NCBI GenBank assembly: GCA_016271365.2
Contig: CM028130.1
Location: 468,939,501-469,003,500 of the forward strand
DNA from: Neoceratodus forsteri
Lineage: Eukaryota; Chordata; Ceratodontiformes; Ceratodontidae
Length of the DNA stretch: 64,000 bases
Reading direction: 5' to 3'
Shown: in pieces, positions 39,429 to 50,980 of the stretch
How positions within the stretch are numbered: the stretch's first letter is position 1
Layout: the number at the start of each line of letters is the position of its first letter
The notes under the pieces: generated by a model
Told to the model about the DNA's origin: nothing
Seen by the model: only the letters and a program-made list of their open reading frames with translations
Database searches by the model: none
Made by a program: the position numbers and the translations under genes

Positions 39429-40773
39429 CACTACAGCATCCTCAGGGATGCTACAGTACAGGGACAGTGTCACAGCCCCTCACTACAACATCCTAAGGGA
39501 TGCTATAGTGCAGGGACAGTGTCACAGCCCGTCACTATAATATTCTCAGGGAAGCTACAGTACAGGGACAGACTCGCAGCCCCTCACTATAACATCCTTA
39601 GGGAACTACACTACAGGAACAGTGTCACAACCCCTCAATATAACATCCTCAGAGAAGCTACTGTACAGGGACAGTGTCACAGCCCCTCACTATAACATCC
39701 TCAAGGATGCTACAGTACAGGTTCAGTGTCAGAGACCCTCACTATAACATCCTCAGGAATGCTACAGTAGAGGTACAGTGTCAGAGACCCTCACTATAAT
39801 ATCCTCAGGGATGCTACACTACAGGGACAGTGTCACAGCCCCTCACTATAACATCCTCAGGGAAGCTACAGTACAGGTTCAGTGTCAGTGACCCTCACTA
39901 TAACATCCTCAGGGATGCTACAGTACAGGGACAGTGTCACAGCCCCTCACCATGACATCCTCAGAGGTGATACGGTAGAGGGACAGTCTCACAGCCCCTC
40001 ACTATAACATCCACAGGGATGCTATGGTACAGGCACAGTGTCACAGCCCCTCACTATGACATCCTCAGAGATGCTGCAGTACAGGGACAGTGTCACAGCC
40101 CTTCACTATAACATCCACAGGGATGCTACGGTACAGGGACAGTGTCACAGCCCCTCACTATAACATCGTTAGGGATGCTGCGGTACAGGGACAGTGTCAC
40201 AGTCCCTCACTATAACATCCTCAGGGAAGTTACAGTACAGGGACTGTGTCAGTCCCTCACTATAACATCCTCAGGGAAGCTACAGTAAAGGGACAGTGTC
40301 ACAGCCCCTCACTAAAACATCTTCAAGGATGCTAGAGTACTGGAACAGTGACACAGTCCCTCACTACAACATCCTCATGGATGCTACAGTACAGGGTCAG
40401 AGTCACAACCCTTCTATAATATCCTAAGGATGCTCAGTGACAGGGACAGTGTCACAGCCCTCACTCTTACATCCTTAAGGATGCTACAGTACAAGGACAG
40501 TGTCACAGCCACTTACTATAACATCCTGAGGGTTGCTACAGTACAGGGACAGGGTCACAGCCCCTCACTATTACATCCTCAGGGATGCTACAGAACAGGG
40601 ACAGAGTCACAGCCCCTCACTATAACATCCTTAGGGATGCTACGGTACAGGGACAGTGTCACAGTCCCTCACTATAACATCCTCAGGGATGCTACAATAC
40701 AGGGACAGTGTCACAGCCCCTCACCATAACATCCTTAGGGATGCTACAGTACAGGGACAGTGTCACAGCCCCT
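39429..40773 (+). repeat. Class A block (1345 bp, longest)
   Basis: It contains two extra monomers at about 40050-40150 (GACATCCTCAGAGATGC then AACATCCACAGGG). The same pair recurs near 47870-47960, so the insertion is a variant shared within the rearranged region. The unit-opening marker is at 40335. Confidence 0.8.
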
Positions 40774-42643
40774 CATTACAAGTCCCTCAGCGAAGCTGCA
40801 GTACAGGGATGGTGTCACAGCCCCCTGACTACAACTTCCTCAGGGATGCTGCAGTCCAGGGACAGTATCACAGACCATGACTACCACTTTCTCAAGGATG
40901 CTACAGTGCAGGGACAGTGTCATAGCCCCTGACTAAAACTTCCTCAGGAATGCTACAGTAAAGGGATGGTGTCAAGCCCTGACTCCAACTTCCTCAGGAT
41001 GCTACAGTAAAGGGACGGTGTCAAAGCCCCTGACTCCAGCTTCATCAGGGATGCTACAGAACAGGAATGGTGTCATAGCCCCTGACTCCAACTTCCTCAA
41101 GGATGTTACAGTACAGGGATGGTGTCACAGCCCCTGACTACAACTTCCTCAGGGATGCTACAGTACAGGGACGGTGTCACAGCCCCTGACTACAACTTCC
41201 TCAGGGATGCTACAGTACAGGGACGGTGTCACAGCCTCTGACTACAACTTCCTCATGGATGCTACAGTACAGGGACAGTGTCAACTCTCCAGAATACAAC
41301 TTTCTCAGAGATTCTACAGTACAGGGATGGTGTCACAGCCCCTGACTACAACTTCTGTAGGGATGCTACGGTACAGAGACAGTAACACAGACCCTCACTA
41401 CAACTTCTTCAGGCTGTTACACTACAGAGACGGTGACACAGACCCTCACTACAACTTCCTCAGGGATGCTACAGTACAGGCACAGTGTCACAGCCCCTCA
41501 CTACGACTTACTCAGGGATGCTACAGTACAGGGATGGTGTCACAGACCCTCACAATGACTTCATCAAGGATGCTACATTACAGGGACGGTGTCACAGCCC
41601 CTCACTACAGTATCCTCAGGGGAAGCTACTACAGTACAGGGACGGTGTTGCAGTCCTCACTACAGCATCCTCAGGGAAGCTGCAGGACACAGACCGTGTC
41701 ACAGCCCCCCACCACAGCATCCTCAGGGATGTTACAGTACAGGGATGGTGTAAAAGCCCTTGACTACAACTTACTCAGGGATACTACAGTACAGGGACGG
41801 TGTCACAGCCCATGACTACAACTTCCTCAGGCATGCTACAGTACAGGGACAGTGTCACAGCTGCTGACTACAACTTCCTCAGGGATTCTGTAGTACAGGG
41901 ATGGTATCAGAGCCCGTGACTACAACTTCTGCAGGGATGCTACAGTACAGAGAAGATAACACAGACCCTCATTACAACTTCCTCAGGGATGCTACACTAC
42001 AGAGATGGTGACACAGACCAGCACTACAACTTCCTCAGAGATGCTACAGTACAGAGACGGTGACACAGACCCTCACTACAACTTCCTCAGGTATGCTACA
42101 GAACAGGAATGGTGTCACAGCCCCTGACTAAAACTTCCTCAGGGATGCTACAGTACAGGGATGGTGTCAGCGCCCCTGACTACAACTTCCTCAGGGATGC
42201 TACAGTACAGGGATGGTTTCACAGCCCCTGAATACAACTTCCTCAGGGATGCTACAGTACAGGGACGGTGCCACAGCCCCTGACTACAACTTCCTCAGGG
42301 GTTCTTCAGTACAGGGACAGTGTCACAGACCCTCACTATGACTTTCTCAGGGATGCTACAGTATAGGGACGGTGTCACCACCCCTCACTACTACATCCTC
42401 AGAGATGCTGCAGTACAGGGACACTAGTCACAGCCCCTCACTACAGCATCCTCAGGAAGCTACAAAACAGGGACAGTGTCGCAGACCATCACTACGGCAT
42501 CCTCAGGGATGCTACAGTACAGGGACAGTAGCACAGCCCCTCACTACAACATCCTCGAGGATGCTATAGAACAGGGATGATGTCACAGCCCCTCACTACA
42601 ACTTACTCAGGGAAGCCACAGTACAGGCTTGGGTTGCAGCCTC
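40774..42643 (+). repeat. Class B block 12 (1870 bp)
   Basis: Landmarks at 40875 and 41549. The CTCCAGAATACAAC and TTCTTCAGGCTGTTACAC variants (near 41288 and 41403) mark it as derived from a second-position block. It contains the longest open frame of the window (41174-41815), which I regard as chance. Confidence 0.8.
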
Positions 42644-43881
42644 TACTACTGCATCCTCAGGGATGCTACAGTACAGGGACAGTGCCACAGCCCCTCACTT
42701 TAATATTCCCAGGATGCTAAGTACAGGGACGGTGTCACAGCCCTCACTACAACATCCTAAGGGATGCTACTGCAGGGACAGTGTCACAGCCCATCACTAT
42801 AATATTCTCAGGAAGCTACAGTACAGGGACAGACTCACAGCCCCTCACTATAACATCCTCAGGGAACTACAGTACAGGAACAGTGTCACAACCCCTCAAT
42901 ATAACATCCTCAGAGAAGCTACTGAACAGGGACAGTGTCACAGCCCCTCACTATAACATCCTCAGGGATGCTACAGTACAGGTTCAGTGTCAGAGACCCT
43001 CACTATAACATCCTCAGGGATGCTACAGTAGAGGTACAGTGTCAGAGACCCTCACTATAATATCCTCAGGGATGCTACACTACAGGGACAGTGTCACAGC
43101 CCCTCACTATAACATCCTCAGGGAAGCTACAGTACAGGTTCAGTGTCAGAGACCCTCACTATAACATCCTCAGGGATGCTACGGTACAGGGACAGTGTCA
43201 CAGCCCCTCACTATAACATTCTTAGGGATGCTGCGGTACAGGGACAGTGTCACAGTCCCTCACTTTAACATCCTCAGGGAAGTTACAGTACAGGGACAGT
43301 GTCAGTCCCTCACTATAACATCCTCAGGGAAGCTACAGTAAAGGGACAGTGTCACAGCCCCTCACTAAAACACCTTCAAGGATGCTAGAGTACTGGGACA
43401 GTGACACAGTCCCTCACTACAACATCCTCATGGATGCTACAGTACAGGGTCAGAGTCACAACCCTCACTATAATATCCTTAAGGATGCTACAGTACAGGG
43501 ACAGTGTCACAGCCCTTCACTCTTACATCCTTAAGGATGCTACAGTACAAGGACAGTGTCACAGCCACTTACTATAACATCCTGAGGGTTGCTACAGTAC
43601 AGGGACAGGGTCACAGCCCCTCACTATTACATCCTCAGGGATGCTACAGAACAGGGACAGAGTCACAGCCCCTCACTATAACATCCTTAGGGATGCTACG
43701 GTACAGGGACAGTGTCACAGTCCCTCACTATAACATCCTCAGGGATGCTACAATACAGGGACAGTGTCACAGCCCCTCAATATGACATCCTCAGAAATGC
43801 TACGGTAGAGGAACAGTGTCACAGCCCTTCACTATACCATCCACAGGGATGCTATGGTACAGGGACAGTGCCACAGCCCCT
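42644..43881 (+). repeat. Class A block (1238 bp)
   Basis: Of the short, second-position type, with CACCTTCAAGG before the marker at 43388 and the closing ACTATACCATCCACAGGG monomer near 43830. Confidence 0.8.
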
Positions 43882-46800
43882 CACTACAACTCCTCAGGAT
43901 GCTGCAGTACAGGGACAGTGTGACAGCCCCTGACTACAACATCCTTAGGGATGCTGCAGTGCAGGGACAGTGTCATAGCCCTGACTAAAACTTCCTCAGG
44001 AATGCTACAGTAAAGGGATGGTGTCAAAGCCCTGACTCCAACTTCCTCAGGGGTGCTACAGTAAAGGGACGGTGTCAAAGCCCCTGACTCCAACTTCATC
44101 AGGGATGCTACAGAACAGGAATGGTGTCATAGCCCTTGACTCCAACTTCCTCAAGGATGTTACAGTACAGGGATGGTGTCACAGCCCCTGACTACAACTT
44201 CCTCAGGGATGCTACAGTACAGGGACGGTGTCACAGCCCCTGACTACAACTTCCTCAGGGATGCTACAGTACAGGGACTGTGTCACAGCCTCTGACTACA
44301 ACTTCCTCATGGATCTTACAGTACAGGGACAGTGTCACCTCTCCTGACTACAGCTTTCTCAGAGATTCTACAGTACAGGGATGGTGTCACAGCCCCTGAC
44401 TACAACTTCTGCAGGGATGCTACGGTACAGAGACAGTAACACAGACCCTCACTACAACTTCTTCAGGGATGTTACACTACAGAGACGGTGACACATACCC
44501 TCACTACAACTTCCTCAGGGATGCTACAGTACAGGGACAGTGTCACAGCCCCTCATTACAACTCCCTCAGGGATGCTGCAGTACAGGGATGGTGTCACAG
44601 CCCCCTGACTACAACTTCTTCAGGGATGCTGCAGTGCAGGGACAGTATCACAGACCATGACTACCACTTTCTCAAGGATGCTGCAGTCAGGGACAGTGTC
44701 ACAGCCCATGACTACAATTCCTCAGGAGTTTACAGTGCAGGACAGTGTCATAGCCCTGACTCAACTTCCTCAGGATGCTACAGTAAGGGATGGTGTCAAA
44801 GCCCTGACTCCAAGCTTTCATCAAGGATGCTACAGAAAGGGACGGTGTCAAGCCCCTGACTCCAACTTCCTCAAAGATGTTACAGTACAGGGATGGTGTC
44901 ACAGCCCCTGACTACAACTTCCTCAGGGATGCTACAGTACAGGGCGGTGTCACAGCCCCTGACTACAACTTCTCAGGGATGCTACAGTACAGGGACGGTG
45001 TCACAGCCTCTGACTACAACTTCCTCATGGATGCTACAGTACAGGGACAGTGTCAACTCTCCTGACTACAACTTTCTCAGAGATTCTACAGTACAGGGAT
45101 AGTGTCACAGCCCCTGACTACAACTTCTGTAGGGATGCTCGGTACAGAGACAGTAACACAGACCCTCACTACAACTTCTTCAGGTATGTTACAATGCAGA
45201 GACAGTGACACAGACCCTCACTACAACTTCCTCAGGGATGCTACAGTACAGGCACAGTGTCACAGCCCCTCACTCACGACTTACTCAGGGATGCTACAGT
45301 ACAGGGATGGTGTCACAGACCCTCACAATGACTTCATCAAGGATGTTACATTACAGGGACGGTGTCACAGCCCCTCACTACAGTATCCTCAGGGAAGCTA
45401 CTACAGTACAGGGACGGTGTCGCAGTCCTCAGTACAGCATCCTCAGGGAAGCTGCAGTACACAGACCGTGTCACAGCCCCTCACCACAGCATCCTCAGGG
45501 ATGTTACAGTACAGGGATGGTGTAAAAGCCCTTGACAACAACTTACTTAGGGATACTACAGTACAGGGACGGTGTCACAGCCCATGACTACAACTTCCTC
45601 AAGCATGCTACAGTACAGGGACAGTGTCACAGCTCCTGACTACAACTTCCTCAGGGATTCTGTAGTACAGGGATGGTGTCAGAGCCCGTGACTACAACTT
45701 CTGCAGGGATGCTACAGTACAGAGAAGGTAACACAGACCCTCATTACAACTTCCTCAGGGATGCTACACTACAGAGATGGTGACACAGACCAGCACTACA
45801 ACTTCCTCAGAGATGCTACAGTACAGAGACGGTGACACAGACCCTCACTACAACTTCCTCAGGGATGCTACAGAACAGGAATGGTGTCACAGCCCCTGAC
45901 TACAACTTCCTCAGGGATGCTACAGTACAGGGACGGTGTCACAGCCTCTGACTACAACTTCCTCATGGACGCTACAGTACAGGGACAGTGTCAACTCTCC
46001 TGACTACAACTTTCTCAGAGATTCTACAGTACAGGGACGGTGTCACAGCCCCTGACTACAACTTCTGTAGGGATGCTACGGTACAGAGAGAGTAACACAG
46101 ACCCTCACTACAACTTCTTCAGGTATGTTACACTACAGAGACAGTGACACAGACCCTCACTACAATTTCCTCAGGGATGCTACAGTACAGGCACAGTGTC
46201 ACAGCCCCTCACTACGACTTACTCAGGGATGCTACAGTACAGGGATGGAGTCACAGACCCTCACAATGACTTCATCAAGGATGTTACATTACAGGGACGG
46301 TGTCACAGCCCCTCACTACAGTATCCTCAGGGAAGCTACTACAGTACAGGGACGGTGTCGCAGTCCTCAGTACAGCATCCTCAGGGAAGCTGCAGTACAC
46401 AGACCGTGTCACAGCCCCTCACCACAGCATCCTCAGGGATGTTACAGTACAGGGATGGTGTAAAAGCCCTTGACTACAACTTACTTAGGGATACTACAGT
46501 ACAGGGACGGTGTCACAGCCCATGACTACAACTTCCTCAATCATGCTACAGTACAGGGACAGTGTCACAGCTCCTGACTACAACTTCCTCAGGGATTCTG
46601 TAGTACAGGGATGGTGTCAGAGCCCGTGACTACAACTTCTGCAGGGATGCTACAGTACAGAGAAGGTAACACAGACGCTCATTACAACTTCCTCAGGGAT
46701 GCTACACAGAGATGGTGACACAGACCAGCACTACAACTTCCTCAGAGATGCTACAGTACAGGGGCCGTGACACAGACCCCCACTTCAACTTCCTCAGGGA

Positions 46801-47189
46801 TGCTACAGAACAGGAATGGTGTCACAGCCCTGACTACAACTTCCTCAGGGATGCTACAGTACAGGGATGGTGTCACAGCCCTCACTAAACTTTCTCAGGG
46901 ATGCTACAGTATAGGGACTGTGTCACCACCCTCACTCTACATCCTCAGAGATGCTACAGTACAGGGACACTAGTCACAGCCCCTCACTACAGCATCCTCA
47001 GGAAGCTACAAAACAGGGACAGTGTCGCAGACCATCACTACGGCATCCTCAGGGATGCTACAGTACAGGGACAGTAGCACAGCCCCTCACTACAACATCC
47101 TCGAGGATGCTATAGAACAGGGATGATGTCACAGCCTCACTACAACTTACTCAGGGAAGCCACAGTACAGGATTGGAGTTGCAGCCTCT
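43882..47189 (+). repeat. Class B block 13, last one (3308 bp)
   Basis: One CATGACTACC landmark (44656) and two CACAATGACT landmarks (45325, 46261) 936 bp apart. A stretch near 44690-44830 has many small losses. After this block no class B monomers occur. Confidence 0.8.
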
Positions 47190-48380
47190 CACTACTGCAT
47201 CCTCAGGGATGCTACAGTACAGGGACAGTGCCACAGCCCCTCACTTTAATATACCCAGGGATGCTATAGTACAGGGACGGTGTCACAACCCCTCACTACA
47301 ACATCCTAAGGGATGCTACTGTGCAGGGACAGTGTCACAGCCCATCACTATAATATTCTCAGGGAAGCTACAGTACAGGGACAGACTCGCAGCCCCTCAC
47401 TATAACATCCTCAGGGAACTACAGTACAGGAACAGTGTCACAACCCCTCAATATAACATCCTCAGAGAAGCTACTGTACAGCGACAGTGTCACAGCCCCT
47501 CACTATAACATCCTCAGGGATGCTACAGTACAGGTTCGGTGTCAGAGACCCTCACTATAACATCCTCAGGGATGCTACAGTAGAGGTACAGTGTCAGAGA
47601 CCCTCACTATAATTTCCTCAGGGATGCTACACTACAGGGACAGTGTCACAGCCCCTCACAATAACATCCTCAGGGAAGCTACAGTACAGGTTCAGTGTCA
47701 GAGACCCTCACTATAACATCCTCAGGGATGCTACAGTACAGGGACAGTGTCACAGCCCCTCACCATGACATCCTCAGAGATGATACGGTAGAGGGACAGT
47801 CTCAAAGCCCCTCACTATAACATCCACAGGGATGCTATGGTACTGGCACAGTGTCACAGCCCCTCACTATGACATCCTCAGAGATGCTTTGGTACAGGGA
47901 CAGTGTCACAGCCCTTCACTATAACATCCACAGGGATGCTACGGTACAGGGACAGTGTCACAGCCCCTCACTATAACATTCTTAGGGATGCTGCGATACA
48001 GGGACAGTGTCACAGTCCCTCACTATAACATCCTCAGGGAAGTTACAGTACAGGGACAGTGTCACAGCCCCTCACTCTTACATCCTTAAGGATGCTACAG
48101 TACAAGGACAGTGTCACAGCCACTTACTATAACATCCTGAGGGTTGCTACAGTACAGGGACAGGGTCACAGCCCCTCACTATTACATCCTCAGGGATGCT
48201 ACAGAACAGGGACAGAGTCACAGCCCCTCACTAAAACATCCTTAGGGATGCTACGGTACAGGGACAGTGTCACAGTCCCTCACTATAACATCCTCAGGGA
48301 TGCTACAATACAGGGACAGTGTCACAGCCCCTCAATATGACATCCTCAGAAATGCTACGGTAGAGGAACAGTGTCACAGC
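47190..48380 (+). repeat. Last A block of the A/B domain, with a four-monomer deletion
   Basis: The order of variants follows the other A blocks until about 48060, where AAGTTACAGTACAGGGAC is followed directly by the CACTCTTACATCC monomer. Compared with 43290-43500 about four monomers, including the unit-opening marker, are absent. The block closes with CTACGGTAGAGG near 48356, but class A rather than class B monomers follow. Confidence 0.8.
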
Positions 48381-49440
48381 CCCTCACTATAATATCCACA
48401 GGGATGCTGCTGTAGCGGGACAGTGTCACAGCTCCTCACTATGACATCCTCAGAGATGCTGCGGTACAGGGACAGTGTCAGAGCCCCTCACTATAACATC
48501 CACAGGGATGCTACGGTATAGGGACAGTGTCACAGCCCCTCAGTATAACACCCAAAGGGATGCTGCGGTACAGGGACAGTGTCACAGTCCCTCACTATAA
48601 AATCCTCAGGGATGCTACAGTACAAGGACAGTGTCAATTCCTCACTATAACATAATCAGGGAAGCTACAGTACTGTGACAGTGTCACAGCCCCTCACTAT
48701 AACATCCTCAGGGTTGCTACTGTAAAAGGACAGTGTGACAGCCCCTCAATATTACATCCTCAGGGATGCTACAGTACAGGGACAGTGTCAGAGCACCTCA
48801 CTTTAACATCCTTAGGGATGCTACGGTATAGGAACAGTGTCACAGTCCCTCACTACAACAACCTCCTGGATGCTACATTACAGGTACAGGGTCACAGCCC
48901 CTCACTATGACATCGTCAGAGAGGCCACGATAGAGGGACAGTGTCACAGCCCCTCACTATAACATCCACAGGGATGATAAAGTACAGGGACGGTGTCACA
49001 GCCCCTCACTATGACATCCTCAGAGATGCTGCGGTACAGGAACAGTGTCACAGCCCCTCACTATAACATCCACAAGGATGCTACGGTACAGGCACAGTGT
49101 CACAGCCCCTCACTGTGACATCCTCAGAGATGCTGCGGTACAGGGACAGTGTCACAGCCCCTCACCATAACATCGACAGGGATGCTACGGTACAGGGACA
49201 GTGTCACAGCCCCTCAGTATAACATCCTTAGGGATGCTGCGGTACAGGGACAGTTTCATGGTCCCACACTATAACATCCTCAGGGATGCTACAGTAAAGG
49301 GACAGTGTCAGTCCTTCACTATAACATCCTCAGGGAAGCTACAGTACAGGCACAGTGTCACAGCCCCTCACTAAAACATCTTTCGGGATACTAGAGTAAA
49401 TGGACAGTGACACCGTCCCTCACTGTAACATCCTCATGGA

Positions 49441-49960
49441 TGCTACAGTACAGGGTCAGTGTCACACACCCTCACTATAATATCCTTAGGGATGCTACAG
49501 TACAGGGACAGTGTCACAGCCCCTCACTCTTACATCCTAAGGGATGCTATGGTAAAGGGACAGTGTCACAGCCCCTTACAATAACATCCTGAGGGTTGCT
49601 ACAGTACAGGGACAGGGTCACAGCCCCTAACTATTACATCCTCAGCGATGCTACAGTACAGGGACAGTGTCACAGCCCCTCACTATAACATCCGTAGGGA
49701 TGGTACGGTACACGGACAGTGTCACAGTCCCTCACTATAACATCCACAGGGATTCAACAATACAGGGACAGTGTCACAGCCCCTCACTATGACATCCTCA
49801 GAAATGCTACGTTAGAGGGACAGTGTCACAGCCGCTCACTATAACATCCACAGGGATGCTACGGTGGAGGGACAGTGTCATAGCCCATCACTATGACATC
49901 CTCAGAGATGTTGCGGTACAGGGACAGTCTCACAGCCCCTCACTATAACATCCACAGGGA
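49441..49960 (+). repeat. 520-bp duplication, copy 1 (10 monomers)
   Basis: It starts at TGCTACAGTACAGGGTCAG and runs through the variants ACTCTTACATCC, GGGACAGGGTC, CATCCGTAGGG, CTACGTTAGAGGG and GAGATGTTGCGG. The same series in the same order begins again at exactly +520. Confidence 0.9.
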
Positions 49961-50480
49961 TGCTACAGTACAGGGTCAGTGTCACACCCCCTCACTATAA
50001 TATCCTTAGGGATGCTACAGTACAGGGACAGTGTCACAGCCCGTCACTCTTACATCCTTAGGGATGCTACGGTACAGGGACAGTGTCACAGCCCCTTACT
50101 ATAACATCCTGAGAGTTGCTACAGTACAGGGACAGGGTCACAGCCCCTGACTATTACATCCTCAGGGATGCTACAGAACAGGGACAGTGCCACAGACCCT
50201 CACTATAACATCCGTAGGGATGTTACGGTACAGGGACAGTGTCACAGTCCCTCACTATAACATCCTCAGGGATGCAACAATACAGGGACAGTGTCACAGC
50301 CTCTCAATATGACATCCTCAGAAATGCTACGTTAGAGGGACAGTGTCACAGCCGCTCACTATAACATCCACAGGGATGCTACGGTAGAGGGACAGTGTCA
50401 TAACCTATCACTATGACATCCTCAGAGATGTTGCTTTACAGGTACAGTTTCACAGCCCCTCACTATAACATCCACAGGGA
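49961..50480 (+). repeat. 520-bp duplication, copy 2 (10 monomers)
   Basis: Second copy of the ten-monomer series. It differs from copy 1 by scattered substitutions, for example GAGATGTTGCTTTACAGG for GAGATGTTGCGGTACAGG. At 50481 the equivalent monomer reads GGGACAG instead of GGGTCAG and the series stops. Confidence 0.9.
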
Positions 50481-50980
50481 TGCTACAGTACAGGGACAGT
50501 GTCACAGCCCCTCACTATGACATCCCCAGAGATCATGTGGTACAGGGACAGTGACACAGCCCCTCACTATGACATCCACAGGGATGCTAAGGTACAGGGA
50601 CAGTGTCACAGCCCCTCAGTATAACATCCTTAGGGATGCTGCGTTAGAGGGACAGTGTCATAGTCCCTCACTATAACATCCTCAGGGTTGCTACTGTACA
50701 GAGACAGCGTCACAGTCCCTCACTATAACATCCTCTGGGATGCTACATTACAGGGACAGTGTCACAGCTCCTCACTATGACATCCTCAGAGATGCTACGG
50801 TAGAGGGAAAGTATCACAGCCCCTCACTACAACATCCACAGGGATGCTACGGTACAGTTACGGAGTCACAGCCCCTCACTATGACATCCTTAGAGATGCT
50901 ACGGTACAGTGACAGTGTCACAGCCCCTCACGATAACATCCACAAGGATGCTACGGTACAGGGACAGTGTCACAGCCCCT

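Larger units (their letters stand above)
33995..48380 (+). repeat. Rearranged fourth super-repeat region (units of 3231, 3109, 3053 and about 5,000 bp)
   Basis: Unit-opening markers lie at 33995, 37226, 40335 and 43388. The first three units have one of each B-block landmark; the last has two CACAATGACT landmarks (45325, 46261). The order therefore differs from S1-S3. Short variants found once per super-repeat, such as CTCCAGAATACAAC near 41288, tie the third unit to the second unit of S1-S3 (near 4444, 16474, 27930). The marker expected near 48.05 kb is missing because about four monomers have been lost there. Confidence 0.75.
48381..50980 (+). repeat. Class A-only transitional segment
   Basis: About 50 class A monomers in an order unlike the blocks to the left. 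Full C runs and many private variants suggest older, more diverged copies. A decayed relative of the unit-opening marker (TAGAGTAAATGGACAGTGAC) lies near 49391. It includes the 520-bp duplication listed separately. Confidence 0.8.
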
